Shown: piece after piece, positions 1 to 8,201 of the stretch | How the letters are laid out: each line of letters begins with the position of its first letter | Position numbering within the stretch: the first letter of the stretch is position 1 | IMG/VR virus record: IMGVR_UViG_3300037840_000126 | Location: 1-34,867 of that record | Source of the DNA: a virus | DNA length: 34,867 nucleotides | Strand: one strand, 5' to 3' | Notes under the pieces: generated by a model | The model's database searches: none | Told to the model about the DNA's origin: nothing | What the model saw: the letters and a program-made list of their open reading frames with translations, nothing else | Made by a program: the position numbers and the translations under genes

Positions 1-127
1 GCTGCGCATTACCAATACCAACCTGCTCTTCCAAGATAATATCTATGCCAGATTCAGTAGTAATGTCTTGCCCATCCTCTGTTAGTAAGTCAACGTCTTC
101 AAACGTTTCTACATCATCAGCGCCTTG
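1..127. repeat. Terminal direct repeat, left copy
   Basis: Identical to 34741-34867. It lies inside the gp10-like gene and reads through in frame when the ends are joined, so it is an assembly overlap of a circular contig (length 127, a common k-mer size) and not a biological long terminal repeat. The unique genome is 34,740 bp. Confidence 0.95.
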
Positions 128-1654
128 TAGTAAATCAAGCTGGAATCTATCAATTCTAAGCCTATCATAACCTTCAGGCGTAAACTGGCGACTTATCCGC
201 ATGCGCCTAATTGGCTCGCCATTATTTGTAGAAGTATCATCGCTCACAATATAAAATAATGGTGCATGATAATCGCCATAGTAGTTAACGCCGTCAAAAT
301 AAGCGTGAGTCTGGGCGGGGTGCCTATCGCCATTTAACACCTCTTCTTCATGCCATTTGAGGGCTTCCGGTGTGCTCATAGAAACATTAAGTACAAACGT
401 GTGATTAGCTAACGTAAAGTTTAGGCGGTAAAATATAATACCGTTTTCCTTGATAAGAATCCCTCTAGAATCAGAAACTCCAGTTAATGGGTCGGCAGCA
501 TATTGCGCTAGCTGAAAGTCTAGCGCTCTGTTGCTAACAGGGATTGATTCAGTACCTCGTACCTCAACCACTCCCGCAAGGCCGTCCCTGTCTTGTGCCA
601 AGAAGAACATCCTATCAAAGCCTACAATTATAGAACCTACCGAAGGAGTGCCTACTTCCATTAGAAGCGAATTATTGCGCCTAAAGGGCAAATTAGTGCC
701 TTTACCCGCATTTTCCCAAACTTCCGTAAAGTTCTGAGAGAATAAAAAAAGGCGCCTGTGAAGCGTTCTACATCCGACAATTGTTCCCGGATGTGAAGTT
801 ATACTTCCTAATTGCAGCTGACCTGAATTTGTTACGAATATGGAGCCTGAACCCGTAGTTGAAAACGTTATTGGTACTCCACCATCCGTAGTGGCAATAG
901 TGAACGTTGTAGAGTTCACAACAGATGCTACAAAATAAGTCACATCCTTTGCAATGGCAGGTGTGCCGGTAGGTAACGTGCCACTCCCGTTAAAAGATAT
1001 AGGGGTTCCGACCTGATAGTTTAAGGTCGTGCCGGTTGTTAAAACAAGATTAGGAGAAGCACCACTTGTGGCCAAAAATGCATTTCCCGTGCCAGATGTA
1101 AAGTCAGCCCCCCACACGAGCCCTTGATTAAACATTGATAGCTGGAAGTTATTTGTTCCGCCATCTGCTACGACAAAAAACCCATCAAGATAACAAACAT
1201 CAAGTGGCACTGGTGGGAACGCGGGGTCGGTTATTAGATTAAATGTATTGGAAATGGTGTCCCATATCCACCCATTATGGCCATCTACAAAAATTATCTG
1301 GAAAGTATTAGCATCAACCCCTACATAACCCGTGGTACTTGTAATATTGCCGCCTGAGTCTTTTAGACTTCCTATAAGGCTTGTAGAAAGCGCACCTGTA
1401 GTTCCGATTGTCTTAAAGACAGAGCTGCCATAAACCGTATATATTGCATCGTTAAAAACGAAAGTAGCACGCGCCCCTCCCATTTCTGAGCCGAAATCAA
1501 GTTCAGCATCTATAAGACCTGCGGTTGATAATAGAACTTTAGGGCGTTTGCCATGCTCATCAAGATACTCAAACATATTAACCGTGCGCTCAGCATTTAT
1601 AGTACTTAAGCGCTGATTATCATAGCTTCCAACAATATCGAAGTCTTTACGCAT
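1..1654 (-). CDS. P22 gp10-like packaged-DNA stabilisation (tail hub) protein, 5' part
   Basis: This gene starts at ATG 1654 and runs off the left edge; in the closed circle it continues at 34740 and stops at 34520, giving 624 residues. The translation begins MRKDFDIVGSYDNQRLSTIN and includes segments such as RTLHRRLFLFSQNFTEVWEN and FDRMFFLAQDRDG, typical of the phage-stabilisation (P22 gp10) family. In P22, gp10 (472 residues) binds below gp4 at the portal vertex, closes the filled head and carries the tailspikes. This copy is longer, with a Thr/Ser/Gly-rich insertion in the first half. Its start overlaps the gp4-like stop as TAATG and has no clear Shine-Dalgarno, so it is probably translated by coupling. 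Family and position agree. Confidence 0.88.
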   Translation of the reverse strand, partial: MRKDFDIVGSYDNQRLSTINAERTVNMFEYLDEHGKRPKVLLSTAGLIDAELDFGSEMGGARATFVFNDAIYTVYGSSVFKTIGTTGALSTSLIGSLKDSGGNITSTTGYVGVDANTFQIIFVDGHNGWIWDTISNTFNLITDPAFPPVPLDVCYLDGFFVVADGGTNNFQLSMFNQGLVWGADFTSGTGNAFLATSGASPNLVLTTGTTLNYQVGTPISFNGSGTLPTGTPAIAKDVTYFVASVVNSTTFTIATTDGGVPITFSTTGSGSIFVTNSGQLQLGSITSHPGTIVGCRTLHRRLFLFSQNFTEVWENAGKGTNLPFRRNNSLLMEVGTPSVGSIIVGFDRMFFLAQDRDGLAGVVEVRGTESIPVSNRALDFQLAQYAADPLTGVSDSRGILIKENGIIFYRLNFTLANHTFVLNVSMSTPEALKWHEEEVLNGDRHPAQTHAYFDGVNYYGDYHAPLFYIVSDDTSTNNGEPIRRMRISRQFTPEGYDRLRIDRFQLDLLQGADDVETFEDVDLLTEDGQDITTESGIDIILEEQVGIGNAQ

Positions 1655-2388
1655 TAGTAGGCCAAAATGTTTTGCCAGTAGAAAGGCTCTGGTCTTGATA
1701 ATATTGCTGACGGCCTGCAGGTTACATCAGTTTCATTGGCATTTTTAATGATATTAAAGTAATCCATATACTCTTCTTCAGCCGTGGGAGGCCAGTTTCC
1801 AGATGGATAGTAGGATAAGAATTTGCGCGCCATAGCATACTTTAAAAAGCCGTAATAGAAAGGTGGTAGCTCGGTTAACGAATCATTAGCACCTAAACTA
1901 TCAATCATGCTTTTAACACTTAAAAGACAAGGATAAGGTTGGTCAGGTGCAGGATAGAGCGTTATAAAGCTTTCCGTATCTTGCTTATCTAAGAATATAA
2001 ATCCTGGGCGTGTATTAAGAGGCAAAAGACGCGTCACGCCATAATATTGCGCTTTATTAATTATTTGCAAGGGATAAATTATGCCTTGGCCTGCACTAGG
2101 AACCGTATAGTTGGCGTAGGATAAATCAACAATCCTATCGCCTACAACGTCTGCTGGCACGATATCTGATATGGAATATGTGGGCTTAGCAGCCACCATA
2201 TTAAAGCTTAATTCAGTTAAAAAGGGAATGTAAACACTGTCCGCAGCAAACTTTGTAAGAAGTTCATTAAGGATGTCAAGGCCAGAGGAAAGCATGAAGG
2301 AGTCCGGCACTTCGCCCACCCCTAACTCACCTAATAAGTATAAGGAATTAACGATTAATTCATTTACGGTTTTTGTAACCTGAGCCAT
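1654..2388 (-). CDS. P22 gp4-like head-to-tail connector (tail accessory factor)
   Basis: The 244-residue protein starts at ATG 2388 behind AAGGAATACGCC. Its N-terminus (VNELIVNSLYLLGELGVGE) and the later LTELPPFYYGFLKYAMARKF helix fit the P22 tail accessory factor gp4 family, which forms a ring under the portal and begins the closing of the DNA-filled head. P22 gp4 is 166 residues, so this version is longer, mainly in a middle beta-rich segment. Order coat, small genes, gp4, gp10 matches P22. The stop and the next ATG share TAATG. Confidence 0.82.
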   Translation of the reverse strand: MAQVTKTVNELIVNSLYLLGELGVGEVPDSFMLSSGLDILNELLTKFAADSVYIPFLTELSFNMVAAKPTYSISDIVPADVVGDRIVDLSYANYTVPSAGQGIIYPLQIINKAQYYGVTRLLPLNTRPGFIFLDKQDTESFITLYPAPDQPYPCLLSVKSMIDSLGANDSLTELPPFYYGFLKYAMARKFLSYYPSGNWPPTAEEEYMDYFNIIKNANETDVTCRPSAILSRPEPFYWQNILAY

Positions 2389-2420
2389 GGCGTATTCCTT
2401 ATGTTTAATAAATCTTAAGA

Positions 2421-2449
2421 AATCGACACATCACAAGGACATGTCGATT
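2421..2449 (-). terminator. Intergenic hairpin upstream of gp4-like gene
   Basis: Perfect 8-bp arms AATCGACA and TGTCGATT enclose 13 bases, between the 67-residue gene (ends 2459) and the gp4-like gene (starts 2388). No T-tract follows on either strand, so it may be an attenuator, an mRNA-processing site or a stabilising hairpin. Confidence 0.45.
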
Positions 2450-2458
2450 AAGGGAGAT

Positions 2459-2662
2459 TTATTTCAAAGGGAATGCATCGTCCATATCACGACATAAATC
2501 ACGCGCAAATTCTTGAGCATTAGCCCCATCATTGCTCATGTAAGCATTAAATTCTTCCATTTCACGCTTCATCATAGGACGATTTCCCATTTTGCTTTTC
2601 ATCTTGGCTTGTTCGGCTCGCACAAATGCATTGTTAGATTGAACCATACTGTTATCTTTCAT
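2459..2662 (-). CDS. Small charged virion-region protein, unknown function
   Basis: 67 residues, Met-rich and charged, with the central run MKSKMGNRPMMKREMEEFNA and an acidic C-terminus. A longer reading from ATG 2704 is possible, but ATG 2662 is preferred because AAGGAGAAACGCC sits directly in front of it. It overlaps the upstream 70-residue gene by 11 bases. Location between coat and gp4 genes suggests a head-completion or assembly role, which is inference. No family recognised. Confidence 0.7.
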   Translation of the reverse strand: MKDNSMVQSNNAFVRAEQAKMKSKMGNRPMMKREMEEFNAYMSNDGANAQEFARDLCRDMDDAFPLK

Positions 2663-2864
2663 GGCGTTTCTCCTTGGCTTTATCTGATTTAGCACCAAGA
2701 GCATCAGCCCTTGGCGCCTTATTCATATCCTCAACTACCTTATCTCGATATTTCTTTGCTTTTGCTGGACAGTCAAACCACATACCAGTTGCTTTTAATT
2801 GCGCAGCTTCCTCTTCTTCTAGAACGCGCATTGCATCAACTGGATGGTAAACGCAAGTCAGCAT
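2652..2864 (-). CDS. Small conserved-looking phage protein next to coat gene
   Basis: 70 residues starting MLTCVYHPVDAMRVLEEEEA, with a middle GMWFDCPAKAKKYR segment and a lysine-rich tail. Short proteins with a Cys-x-Tyr-His start and a 'WFDxPxKAKxxR' motif are common beside coat genes in podophages, from memory; no function is established. The start at 2864 follows TAAGGAGATAACTT. That Shine-Dalgarno is in the loop of a 5-bp hairpin (2869-2883) which also covers the coat stop codon. Confidence 0.72.
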   Translation of the reverse strand: MLTCVYHPVDAMRVLEEEEAAQLKATGMWFDCPAKAKKYRDKVVEDMNKAPRADALGAKSDKAKEKRHER

Positions 2865-2868
2865 AAGT

Positions 2869-2883
2869 TATCTCCTTAAGATA
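2869..2883 (-). promoter_or_regulatory. Shine-Dalgarno-in-loop hairpin, 70-residue gene
   Basis: On the minus strand TATCT-TAAGG-AGATA, four bases before ATG 2864. Five paired bases, loop of five carrying AAGG. Member of the set described in the findings. Confidence 0.5.
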
Positions 2884-4087
2884 GTACACGTACGGCGTAT
2901 TGCTGATGCCAAGTAAATCCGCATAGTAAATCTATACGCATGTAGTTTTGATATCCTAAAATATCCCCTGTTTGAGTTACAGCAAGCGATAATCCAGTTT
3001 CAGGATCAACCGCAACTGACGCATAAGGTACTTGTAACTTGTAAAGAGGAGGACAAACGATATCAAGACCACGAGAAGGATAAGCAACGTTAACATTATG
3101 GCTTCCTACCATCGTAACTGCCGCATCATCTGGAACGGCATTAGAAACGTTTCTGTTAGGGTTCATAGTGTCAGAAATAATAATAGGACTTACAAGAACC
3201 GTAATATTTCCAGAACCATCCGAACTTGCATTTGCAGTTACAACAAACTGCATATCTTGGCCAGTTGATGCGCGTCCTACAGGGTTAACAGATTGAACAC
3301 CAGCTATTGAAATAACATCCCCTACTACAAAATAGTTGGTAATACTAATTGTAGCCCCATCCATGACAATTGTGTTTCCTGAGGAAACAGCACCATTTAC
3401 AAGCAGTGGGTCGGATGAATAAAGCGTAGGTCCTGCACCAGCTGTATGACGCTTAATATTCTGAGACTGGAAAATGTCAAAATAGGACAAGTGTCCAATA
3501 GCAGACGAACGAACGATATCTTCATTAAATACAGGTGTAAAGTTATTTAAGAGCGCACCTTTCAAGCTCGAACCATCACGTACGGTCATTGCTAAATAAG
3601 CATCAGATGCAATATTTACTCCTTGCTCAAGTAACTTAGCACCCGCTGTATCAACGGTTGTAAAGGAGTTAATCGCAACACCTGCAGTTCCCGTGAAGAA
3701 GTTAAGCTCTTGCTCAGCCGCAGAACCTATATCTTTCTCCATCTGGGTTATTACTTCCTGAATGGCCGGCGCAATAAACAATCTGGAAAAATCTTCGATT
3801 CTTAAAGATAAATCTTGGATGGTATAAGCAATCAACGCATGATACTGATGCGCGATTACAATTGTTTCAACCGTTTCAATGATTGATTGGGGAGTCGCAA
3901 CACTACCATCACCAACGATGAAATGGTTCTGTCTACGAACTTGTAATGTGTCACCAATCTTATAACCAGAGGACACAAAATCATCTTGGTAAATTCGAGA
4001 AGCTGTCATTACGAAAGGGGCATTGTTGGCAAACATTGCCAAAGCTGTATTACTGACTAAGTCAGTGGTAATAAATTGGTTAGCCAT
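2876..4087 (-). CDS. Major coat protein, P22 gp5 family
   Basis: The 403-residue protein starts MANQFITTDLVSNTALAMFA and shows the P22 coat (gp5) pattern: an N-terminal arm, a 'GDTLQVRRQNHF' segment, a long helix near 'RIEDFSRLFIAPAIQEVITQ' and an inserted beta domain near residues 225-345. It polymerises with scaffold into the procapsid as the HK97-fold capsid subunit. P22 gp5 is 430 residues. The start follows GTGGAGACCTAGCAA. It lies between scaffold and gp4-like genes as in P22. An 83-base leader separates it from the scaffold stop and holds a hairpin at 4147-4163. Confidence 0.92.
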   Translation of the reverse strand: MANQFITTDLVSNTALAMFANNAPFVMTASRIYQDDFVSSGYKIGDTLQVRRQNHFIVGDGSVATPQSIIETVETIVIAHQYHALIAYTIQDLSLRIEDFSRLFIAPAIQEVITQMEKDIGSAAEQELNFFTGTAGVAINSFTTVDTAGAKLLEQGVNIASDAYLAMTVRDGSSLKGALLNNFTPVFNEDIVRSSAIGHLSYFDIFQSQNIKRHTAGAGPTLYSSDPLLVNGAVSSGNTIVMDGATISITNYFVVGDVISIAGVQSVNPVGRASTGQDMQFVVTANASSDGSGNITVLVSPIIISDTMNPNRNVSNAVPDDAAVTMVGSHNVNVAYPSRGLDIVCPPLYKLQVPYASVAVDPETGLSLAVTQTGDILGYQNYMRIDLLCGFTWHQQYAVRVLS

Positions 4088-4146
4088 TTGCTAGGTCTCC
4101 ACTTAATCCATTAAATGGGTACATAGCAGTAAAACAAGCGCTTCGA

Positions 4147-4163
4147 GTTTTAATCCTTAAAAC
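4147..4163 (-). promoter_or_regulatory. Hairpin in coat leader with AAGGAUU tip
   Basis: Minus strand GTTTTAA-GGA-TTAAAAC, perfect 7-bp arms with a 3-base loop, between the scaffold stop (4171) and coat start (4087). The tip AAGGATT is the same as in the hairpin at 5048-5064 ahead of the scaffold gene. No start codon uses this AAGGA. Confidence 0.55.
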
Positions 4164-4170
4164 CCTTGTC

Positions 4171-4986
4171 TCACTTCCATGTACCGGCTTTCATCCTCGC
4201 CCTGATGACGGAGGGAGGAGTTTTACCCGTTATAGCACCTGAAGAACTCACCGGATTTACCCTGACCGACCCCATTGGAGCCGACTTGGAAGAGGGCGAT
4301 TTTGAATCATTGCCCCCCAGTAGGGAAAACGATAGCTTGTTAACTTCACGAGCTTGGTCTAGTGGATGAAGCTTAGATATTCGTTCGAGCTCTGCTTTAT
4401 TGCGACCTAACTTGTAAGCTACATCAGCCGGATTTTCAACGAGTAGTAGTGCATCCCGCACATGTGGCGTAAATGGGACATCATCCCCTCGCACCACGTC
4501 GTCAAAGTCCTCGTACTTTTCAGATGCCTTGTCAAACTCATTGTTCAATCGCTGATATTGCTTATGAACATGCGCTTGACTCTCGGCAACCTTAGCTTGC
4601 TTTTCTTCATGCTCCTTTGCGCCTAAAGCATAGCGTACGGCCTGTTGTATTCTGTCCTCTTCACTCATGCTTGGCGGTGGTGGTTGCCCAGGTGAGTTAT
4701 AAGGATTGGTGGTGTGATTAGTGTATTGTGGATTAGCGCTGTCGCCTCCAGCCATCATTGCATGCATCTGCTCGATTCTATCGTGCAGTTGTCGCATTTC
4801 GCGCTGGTGCTTCTTAGCTTGCATACCTAGTCGCTTTTTAATGCTATAGGGTTCATCCTGGTTTGCCTGGTCTTCTTGACCTACCTCTTGGGCTTCCTTT
4901 TCAGATTCATAGCCAGGATCTACAGCTCCACTTCTTTCTGTCTCATCATCACCGCTTACTTGTTCCGCTAAAGCATTCTCGTCCAT
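4171..4986 (-). CDS. Scaffolding protein, P22 gp8-like
   Basis: About 271 residues, strongly acidic at the N-terminus (repeated EE, DD, EQ), then a basic coiled-coil stretch (SIKKRLGMQAKKHQREMRQL), a Pro-rich linker (GQPPPPSMSEED), more charged helices and a basic C-terminal end, which is where P22 gp8 binds coat. P22 gp8 is 303 residues; sequence identity in this family is low, so position between portal and coat carries much of the weight. The frame is open to a GTG at 5004 and an ATG at 5001, but the ATG at 4986 is preferred because GGAGAATAGATTC precedes it. Confidence 0.82.
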   Translation of the reverse strand: MDENALAEQVSGDDETERSGAVDPGYESEKEAQEVGQEDQANQDEPYSIKKRLGMQAKKHQREMRQLHDRIEQMHAMMAGGDSANPQYTNHTTNPYNSPGQPPPPSMSEEDRIQQAVRYALGAKEHEEKQAKVAESQAHVHKQYQRLNNEFDKASEKYEDFDDVVRGDDVPFTPHVRDALLLVENPADVAYKLGRNKAELERISKLHPLDQAREVNKLSFSLLGGNDSKSPSSKSAPMGSVRVNPVSSSGAITGKTPPSVIRARMKAGTWK

Positions 4987-5047
4987 GAATCTATTCTCCA
5001 TCACGATGCTAATCGCACCCTAGACTTTACGGTAAGCCTGAGACCCT

Positions 5048-5064
5048 GTGGGAATCCTTCCCAC
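5048..5064 (-). promoter_or_regulatory. Hairpin in scaffold leader with AAGGAUU tip
   Basis: Minus strand GTGGGAA-GGA-TTCCCAC, perfect 7-bp arms, in the 125-base gap between portal stop and scaffold start. It shares its AAGGATT tip with the coat-leader hairpin while the lower stem differs, suggesting a common binding protein or a processing site. No T-tract, so it is not an obvious terminator. Confidence 0.55.
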
Positions 5065-5129
5065 GCTTAACTAAAATTATAGCCCTATATTTTGCAAATA
5101 GTACCCCATAGGTACGACTTATATAGATT

Positions 5130-7346
5130 TTATTCCTTCTTATGGGGATTTTGGTGCTTGTGTATGTCAGCTAGCACCTTCGATAATGTAGATGAGAAGT
5201 CCTTCTCTGACTTATCAGCATCCAAAAGAAGCTTCCCGTGCTCTACCTTAATCTTTTGCTGTTCTAATCCCATCTTAGTTTGCATCTCTTGAGCTTTGAG
5301 AATCATTTCAGCTTGATCAAGCATGTGCTTTTCTTTTCTTATGCGCAGCTCCTCTGCCCTTTCGGCAAGCGCTTGTTCCTCCAACATCATTTTTTGCTGA
5401 TTCATAGCCATTTCTTGCTGCTTTTGCTGCATCTCCATTTGCATCATCATCTCTTGCGGATTAGGCTGTTTGGGAGGCGCTTCTTTTCCTTCCTCTTTTG
5501 CTAATATCTCAGGTGGTACAAGATTCTTAAACCGCTCGGCTATTTGTGGCATGAACTGTACATCAAGGTTTTTCGCCCAAAGATCAGCAATAAGTGGGAA
5601 TACTGTGGGTTGAGCTTGTAAGGTCTGTTGCATAAATTCTAAGGCGATATCTTTTTGTACTGCAAATGAGGGACCCGTATCAATTTCTATGTCATACTCA
5701 TCATCATCAAGTGTGTTCTCGCGCGTAGGGTTGCCGTCATCATCTTGACCCACAATCTTATTGAGTACGATTGAGTCAGTGCGCCCATCAGCTTTTGATA
5801 CAATCATATGTCGTTCATGCTCACCAGATATGACAGGTAAGAGATCAAGCACAACCCTTCCTCCCTGCTCAATTGCTTGATTTAAGTTATCAAACCAGAC
5901 ATACGCTGACATTGAGCCCTCTAGCTTTCGTTCGCGGCGCGCTTTACCTGAGATATCTTTACCTTGTAGCTGTTCTGTTTCCGAGAATCCTAGTATCTCG
6001 CGTATATCTTGGCATCCTCTTTGAAACTGGGATAATAACGTTCCTGATAACTCCCAGGGAGGCATTTTCTGGGGCATAGCACCTGTTTTTGGGTCAGGCT
6101 TTGCGATCAAAATACCTGCTTGAAGCTCAGGATTTCTCCACATCTGCTCCTCACCCAATATGTTATCTGGTGTACCAAGCCACTGCTCACGTCTTCTATT
6201 TTTAATTTCTGCTGCAATCTCAGAACCTACATAGTTCACAAATTTCTGAGCGTCTTTCGCTTCATGAATGAAGGAGCGAGTATATTGTTGGCCGTTTATA
6301 AAATTGGAATCTCCATCCACGAAAATCAGAGGCAGATATTTTGACGGCCAATCCGTGAATTTGATAATCTGGTTTTGAGTAAGCATATATTGCCGGATAA
6401 AATAATCCTTACTTTGGCGCTCCCCATGTACTTCAGGAATAGATTTAATAATTAAGTCTTTTACAACTTGCGATCCATTAGCCAGAGCTCTTCGCATTTC
6501 TATATCTTTTTGCATATTCTGCCACATATCCTCAGTAACGGACGTGCCATCAGTTAGAAGCAAAACCTTAATCGGGAACCACTCCTTGCGAGTATATTTG
6601 CAAACTACTATTGCATCTCTGGTTTCCCACTGGAAGTCTAATAGTGAACGTGGGTCAGAATAAGATACTGGATTCATAACATGAGGATAGGTTGCGTAAA
6701 ACTCTTGTTTATTGTACACATATTGGCGTGCGCAAAAGTTACCATCGCCTTTATGAGGCTTAAGTGCAGTGGGGTCGAAAGATGTACGCGTTACATCCGG
6801 CACTAACTCATAGCGTATAACCTGGTTAAATGATGTTGGTGTTTCATAATCAAGCACAATCTCGAATGCGCCATGCCCCATCATCAAGGCTTGTTTAAAA
6901 GCCGTTTGATAAACTAAATCATTCTGCGATTGGTAAGAAATTGTGCGTACTAAGTCGGCTCTTAAATCTATCTGCTTTTGATTAGCTTTACCAGTGAGCG
7001 AACGTACAAGTAAGTCAGGTTTATTCTTTCGTTGCTCACCAGCTATCTTTTTGATTGGATCATATAGCTTATTGTAAGTTTGCGCAGGCTTAAAAAGACG
7101 CGAGAACTCAGATCTCTCAACAGCTGACCATTGGTCGCGCAGAACAAAGTTCATGTCATCTTTGCCTCGAACCTGGTTCTCGCCGAAATATCCATCCCAA
7201 AGCACAATGTCTTCACGTGCTTTAGTTAATACTTCAGCTTCATCAACTCCAGCTTCTTCTAGCTCTTCTACAAGTCTATCGTTCATGCTGTTGATTTCTT
7301 CAACAGGCAATTGTTCGGAAAGTATCTCCATTCTTTTCCCATCCAT
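5130..7346 (-). CDS. Portal protein, P22 gp1 family
   Basis: 738 residues, against 725 in P22 gp1. It forms the twelve-subunit channel through which DNA is packaged and ejected. Visible features include 'LWDGYFGENQVRGKDDMNFVLRDQW' near the start, 'RKNKPDLLVRSLTGKANQKQ', a 'GHGAFEIVLDYE' segment, and a final hundred residues rich in Gln, Met and Glu (QQKQQEMAMNQQKMMLEEQA) that should form the long helical barrel seen in P22. The first ATG at 7346 has no Shine-Dalgarno; ATG 7331, preceded by GGGAAAAGA, is a possible alternative. Scaffold follows and a Tad2-like gene precedes. Confidence 0.93.
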   Translation of the reverse strand: MDGKRMEILSEQLPVEEINSMNDRLVEELEEAGVDEAEVLTKAREDIVLWDGYFGENQVRGKDDMNFVLRDQWSAVERSEFSRLFKPAQTYNKLYDPIKKIAGEQRKNKPDLLVRSLTGKANQKQIDLRADLVRTISYQSQNDLVYQTAFKQALMMGHGAFEIVLDYETPTSFNQVIRYELVPDVTRTSFDPTALKPHKGDGNFCARQYVYNKQEFYATYPHVMNPVSYSDPRSLLDFQWETRDAIVVCKYTRKEWFPIKVLLLTDGTSVTEDMWQNMQKDIEMRRALANGSQVVKDLIIKSIPEVHGERQSKDYFIRQYMLTQNQIIKFTDWPSKYLPLIFVDGDSNFINGQQYTRSFIHEAKDAQKFVNYVGSEIAAEIKNRRREQWLGTPDNILGEEQMWRNPELQAGILIAKPDPKTGAMPQKMPPWELSGTLLSQFQRGCQDIREILGFSETEQLQGKDISGKARRERKLEGSMSAYVWFDNLNQAIEQGGRVVLDLLPVISGEHERHMIVSKADGRTDSIVLNKIVGQDDDGNPTRENTLDDDEYDIEIDTGPSFAVQKDIALEFMQQTLQAQPTVFPLIADLWAKNLDVQFMPQIAERFKNLVPPEILAKEEGKEAPPKQPNPQEMMMQMEMQQKQQEMAMNQQKMMLEEQALAERAEELRIRKEKHMLDQAEMILKAQEMQTKMGLEQQKIKVEHGKLLLDADKSEKDFSSTLSKVLADIHKHQNPHKKE

Positions 7347-7410
7347 TGGGTTAACTATCCATGTAACAGTACTCTATAGTTAAGACTACAAAGTACTGTT
7401 TTAATTACCT

Positions 7411-7668
7411 CTATGCAGCTTCTTTGCTTATATCATCGACTGTTGCTTCAATAGGTGCTGAAGGAGTTGTAAATTCTTGCCAATCATCCCCATTAAAATC
7501 CTCTAAAGAAAATATAAAATTTCCAGCATTGGGATTCGGCACGAGCACAATTTTCCACACGAATTTCATGCCAGGCATCAGTTTTAAATAGCCTTCTTCA
7601 ACCGGCCAAGAAGCTCTGCGCATCGGCAATCCTGCTTCTAATTGTTGTAGTGCATCTAAAAATAACAT
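7411..7668 (-). CDS. DUF2829 / Tad2-like small protein (possible anti-Thoeris)
   Basis: 85 residues. The start 'FLDALQQLEAGLPMRRASW' followed by 'GYLKLMPG' and ending 'FNGDDW' follows the DUF2829 layout: an amphipathic helix ending in a gly-x-x-(V/M)-x-R-x-x-W motif, a strand, and a final DLxxxDW. DUF2829 includes Tad2, a phage protein that sequesters the cyclic ADP-ribose signals of Thoeris defence. The sequence match is moderate and I cannot align it here. Start 7668 follows AAGGAGATGTAAAT. It lies in the late operon just before the portal gene, an odd place for an early-acting anti-defence protein; virion packaging or a different role is possible. Confidence 0.6.
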   Translation of the reverse strand: MLFLDALQQLEAGLPMRRASWPVEEGYLKLMPGMKFVWKIVLVPNPNAGNFIFSLEDFNGDDWQEFTTPSAPIEATVDDISKEAA

Positions 7669-7703
7669 ATTTACATCTCCTTGTTGTTTAAAAAAATACG
7701 TCT

Positions 7704-7904
7704 CTATGTTAGTGATAATTCCTCAATTACGTAATTATAAAAGTCTGATGCTTCAGCTTCATTATCAAACTTTAGTCGGTGAGACATTTGGCCAAACGAT
7801 AAAGTAACCATCCACCAATCACCTGATTCATGCACTAAAGAAACATAATCAATATTAACGGTTGGGATAGCTACCTTTGGGTTATCTAAAATGATTAACC
7901 TCAT
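7704..7904 (-). CDS. Hypothetical late protein, 66 residues
   Basis: Starts MRLIILDNPKVAIPTVNIDY and continues with alternating hydrophobic strands and an amphipathic C-terminal helix (DNEAEASDFYNYVIEELSL). An upstream ATG at 7928 gives eight more residues, but the ATG at 7904 overlaps the previous stop as TAATG, the same coupling seen between the gp4-like and gp10-like genes, and is preferred. No family recognised. Position suggests a head or packaging accessory protein. Confidence 0.65.
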   Translation of the reverse strand: MRLIILDNPKVAIPTVNIDYVSLVHESGDWWMVTLSFGQMSHRLKFDNEAEASDFYNYVIEELSLT

Positions 7905-8164
7905 TATGGCAGCACTGTCAACTGACATGATCCATTAGTGAACACGGGCTTATACCATTGATGTCCATCGGATGCGACGGCTGCGATAAAGTCAGTTGGA
8001 AGTAAGTTGTTGCCTTGTGCTTTCAAGTAACCATCCAGGAATCCTGCTGCTGAAACTTGAGATAAGGTATTGTTAGGACAATAAAGCCTCCCAATACGAG
8101 GAATTACCTCATTATTCTCACCTGCAAAATTTAATAATAGTGTGGCTTGTGCTTGTGCAGTCAT
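7904..8164 (-). CDS. Hypothetical late protein, 86 residues
   Basis: Contains 'SQVSAAGFLDGYLKAQGNNLLPTDFIAAVASDGHQWYKPVF'-like content (quoted in part): 'AAGFLDGYL', 'LLPTDF' and 'VASDGHQWYKP'. Short proteins with an 'AGFLD...L...D.I.VAASDG' pattern recur in phage structural regions, from memory, with no firm function. Start 8164 follows AAGGAAATAGTC. Translationally coupled to the next gene. A minor capsid or decoration role is only inference. Confidence 0.7.
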   Translation of the reverse strand: MTAQAQATLLLNFAGENNEVIPRIGRLYCPNNTLSQVSAAGFLDGYLKAQGNNLLPTDFIAAVASDGHQWYKPVFTNGSCQLTVLP

Positions 8165-8201
8165 GACTATTTCCTTGTTTTAGTTGTTGAAGTTTTATAT
8201 C

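Noticed and set aside
1-127. Biological direct terminal repeat of a T7-like linear genome
   Set aside because: P22-type terminase and gene order imply headful packaging, and the length equals a common assembler k-mer, so an assembly overlap is the simpler reading.
4080-4124. 14-codon upstream frame overlapping the coat start
   Set aside because: It ends across the coat ATG, which suggested a leader peptide, but there is no Shine-Dalgarno in front of it.
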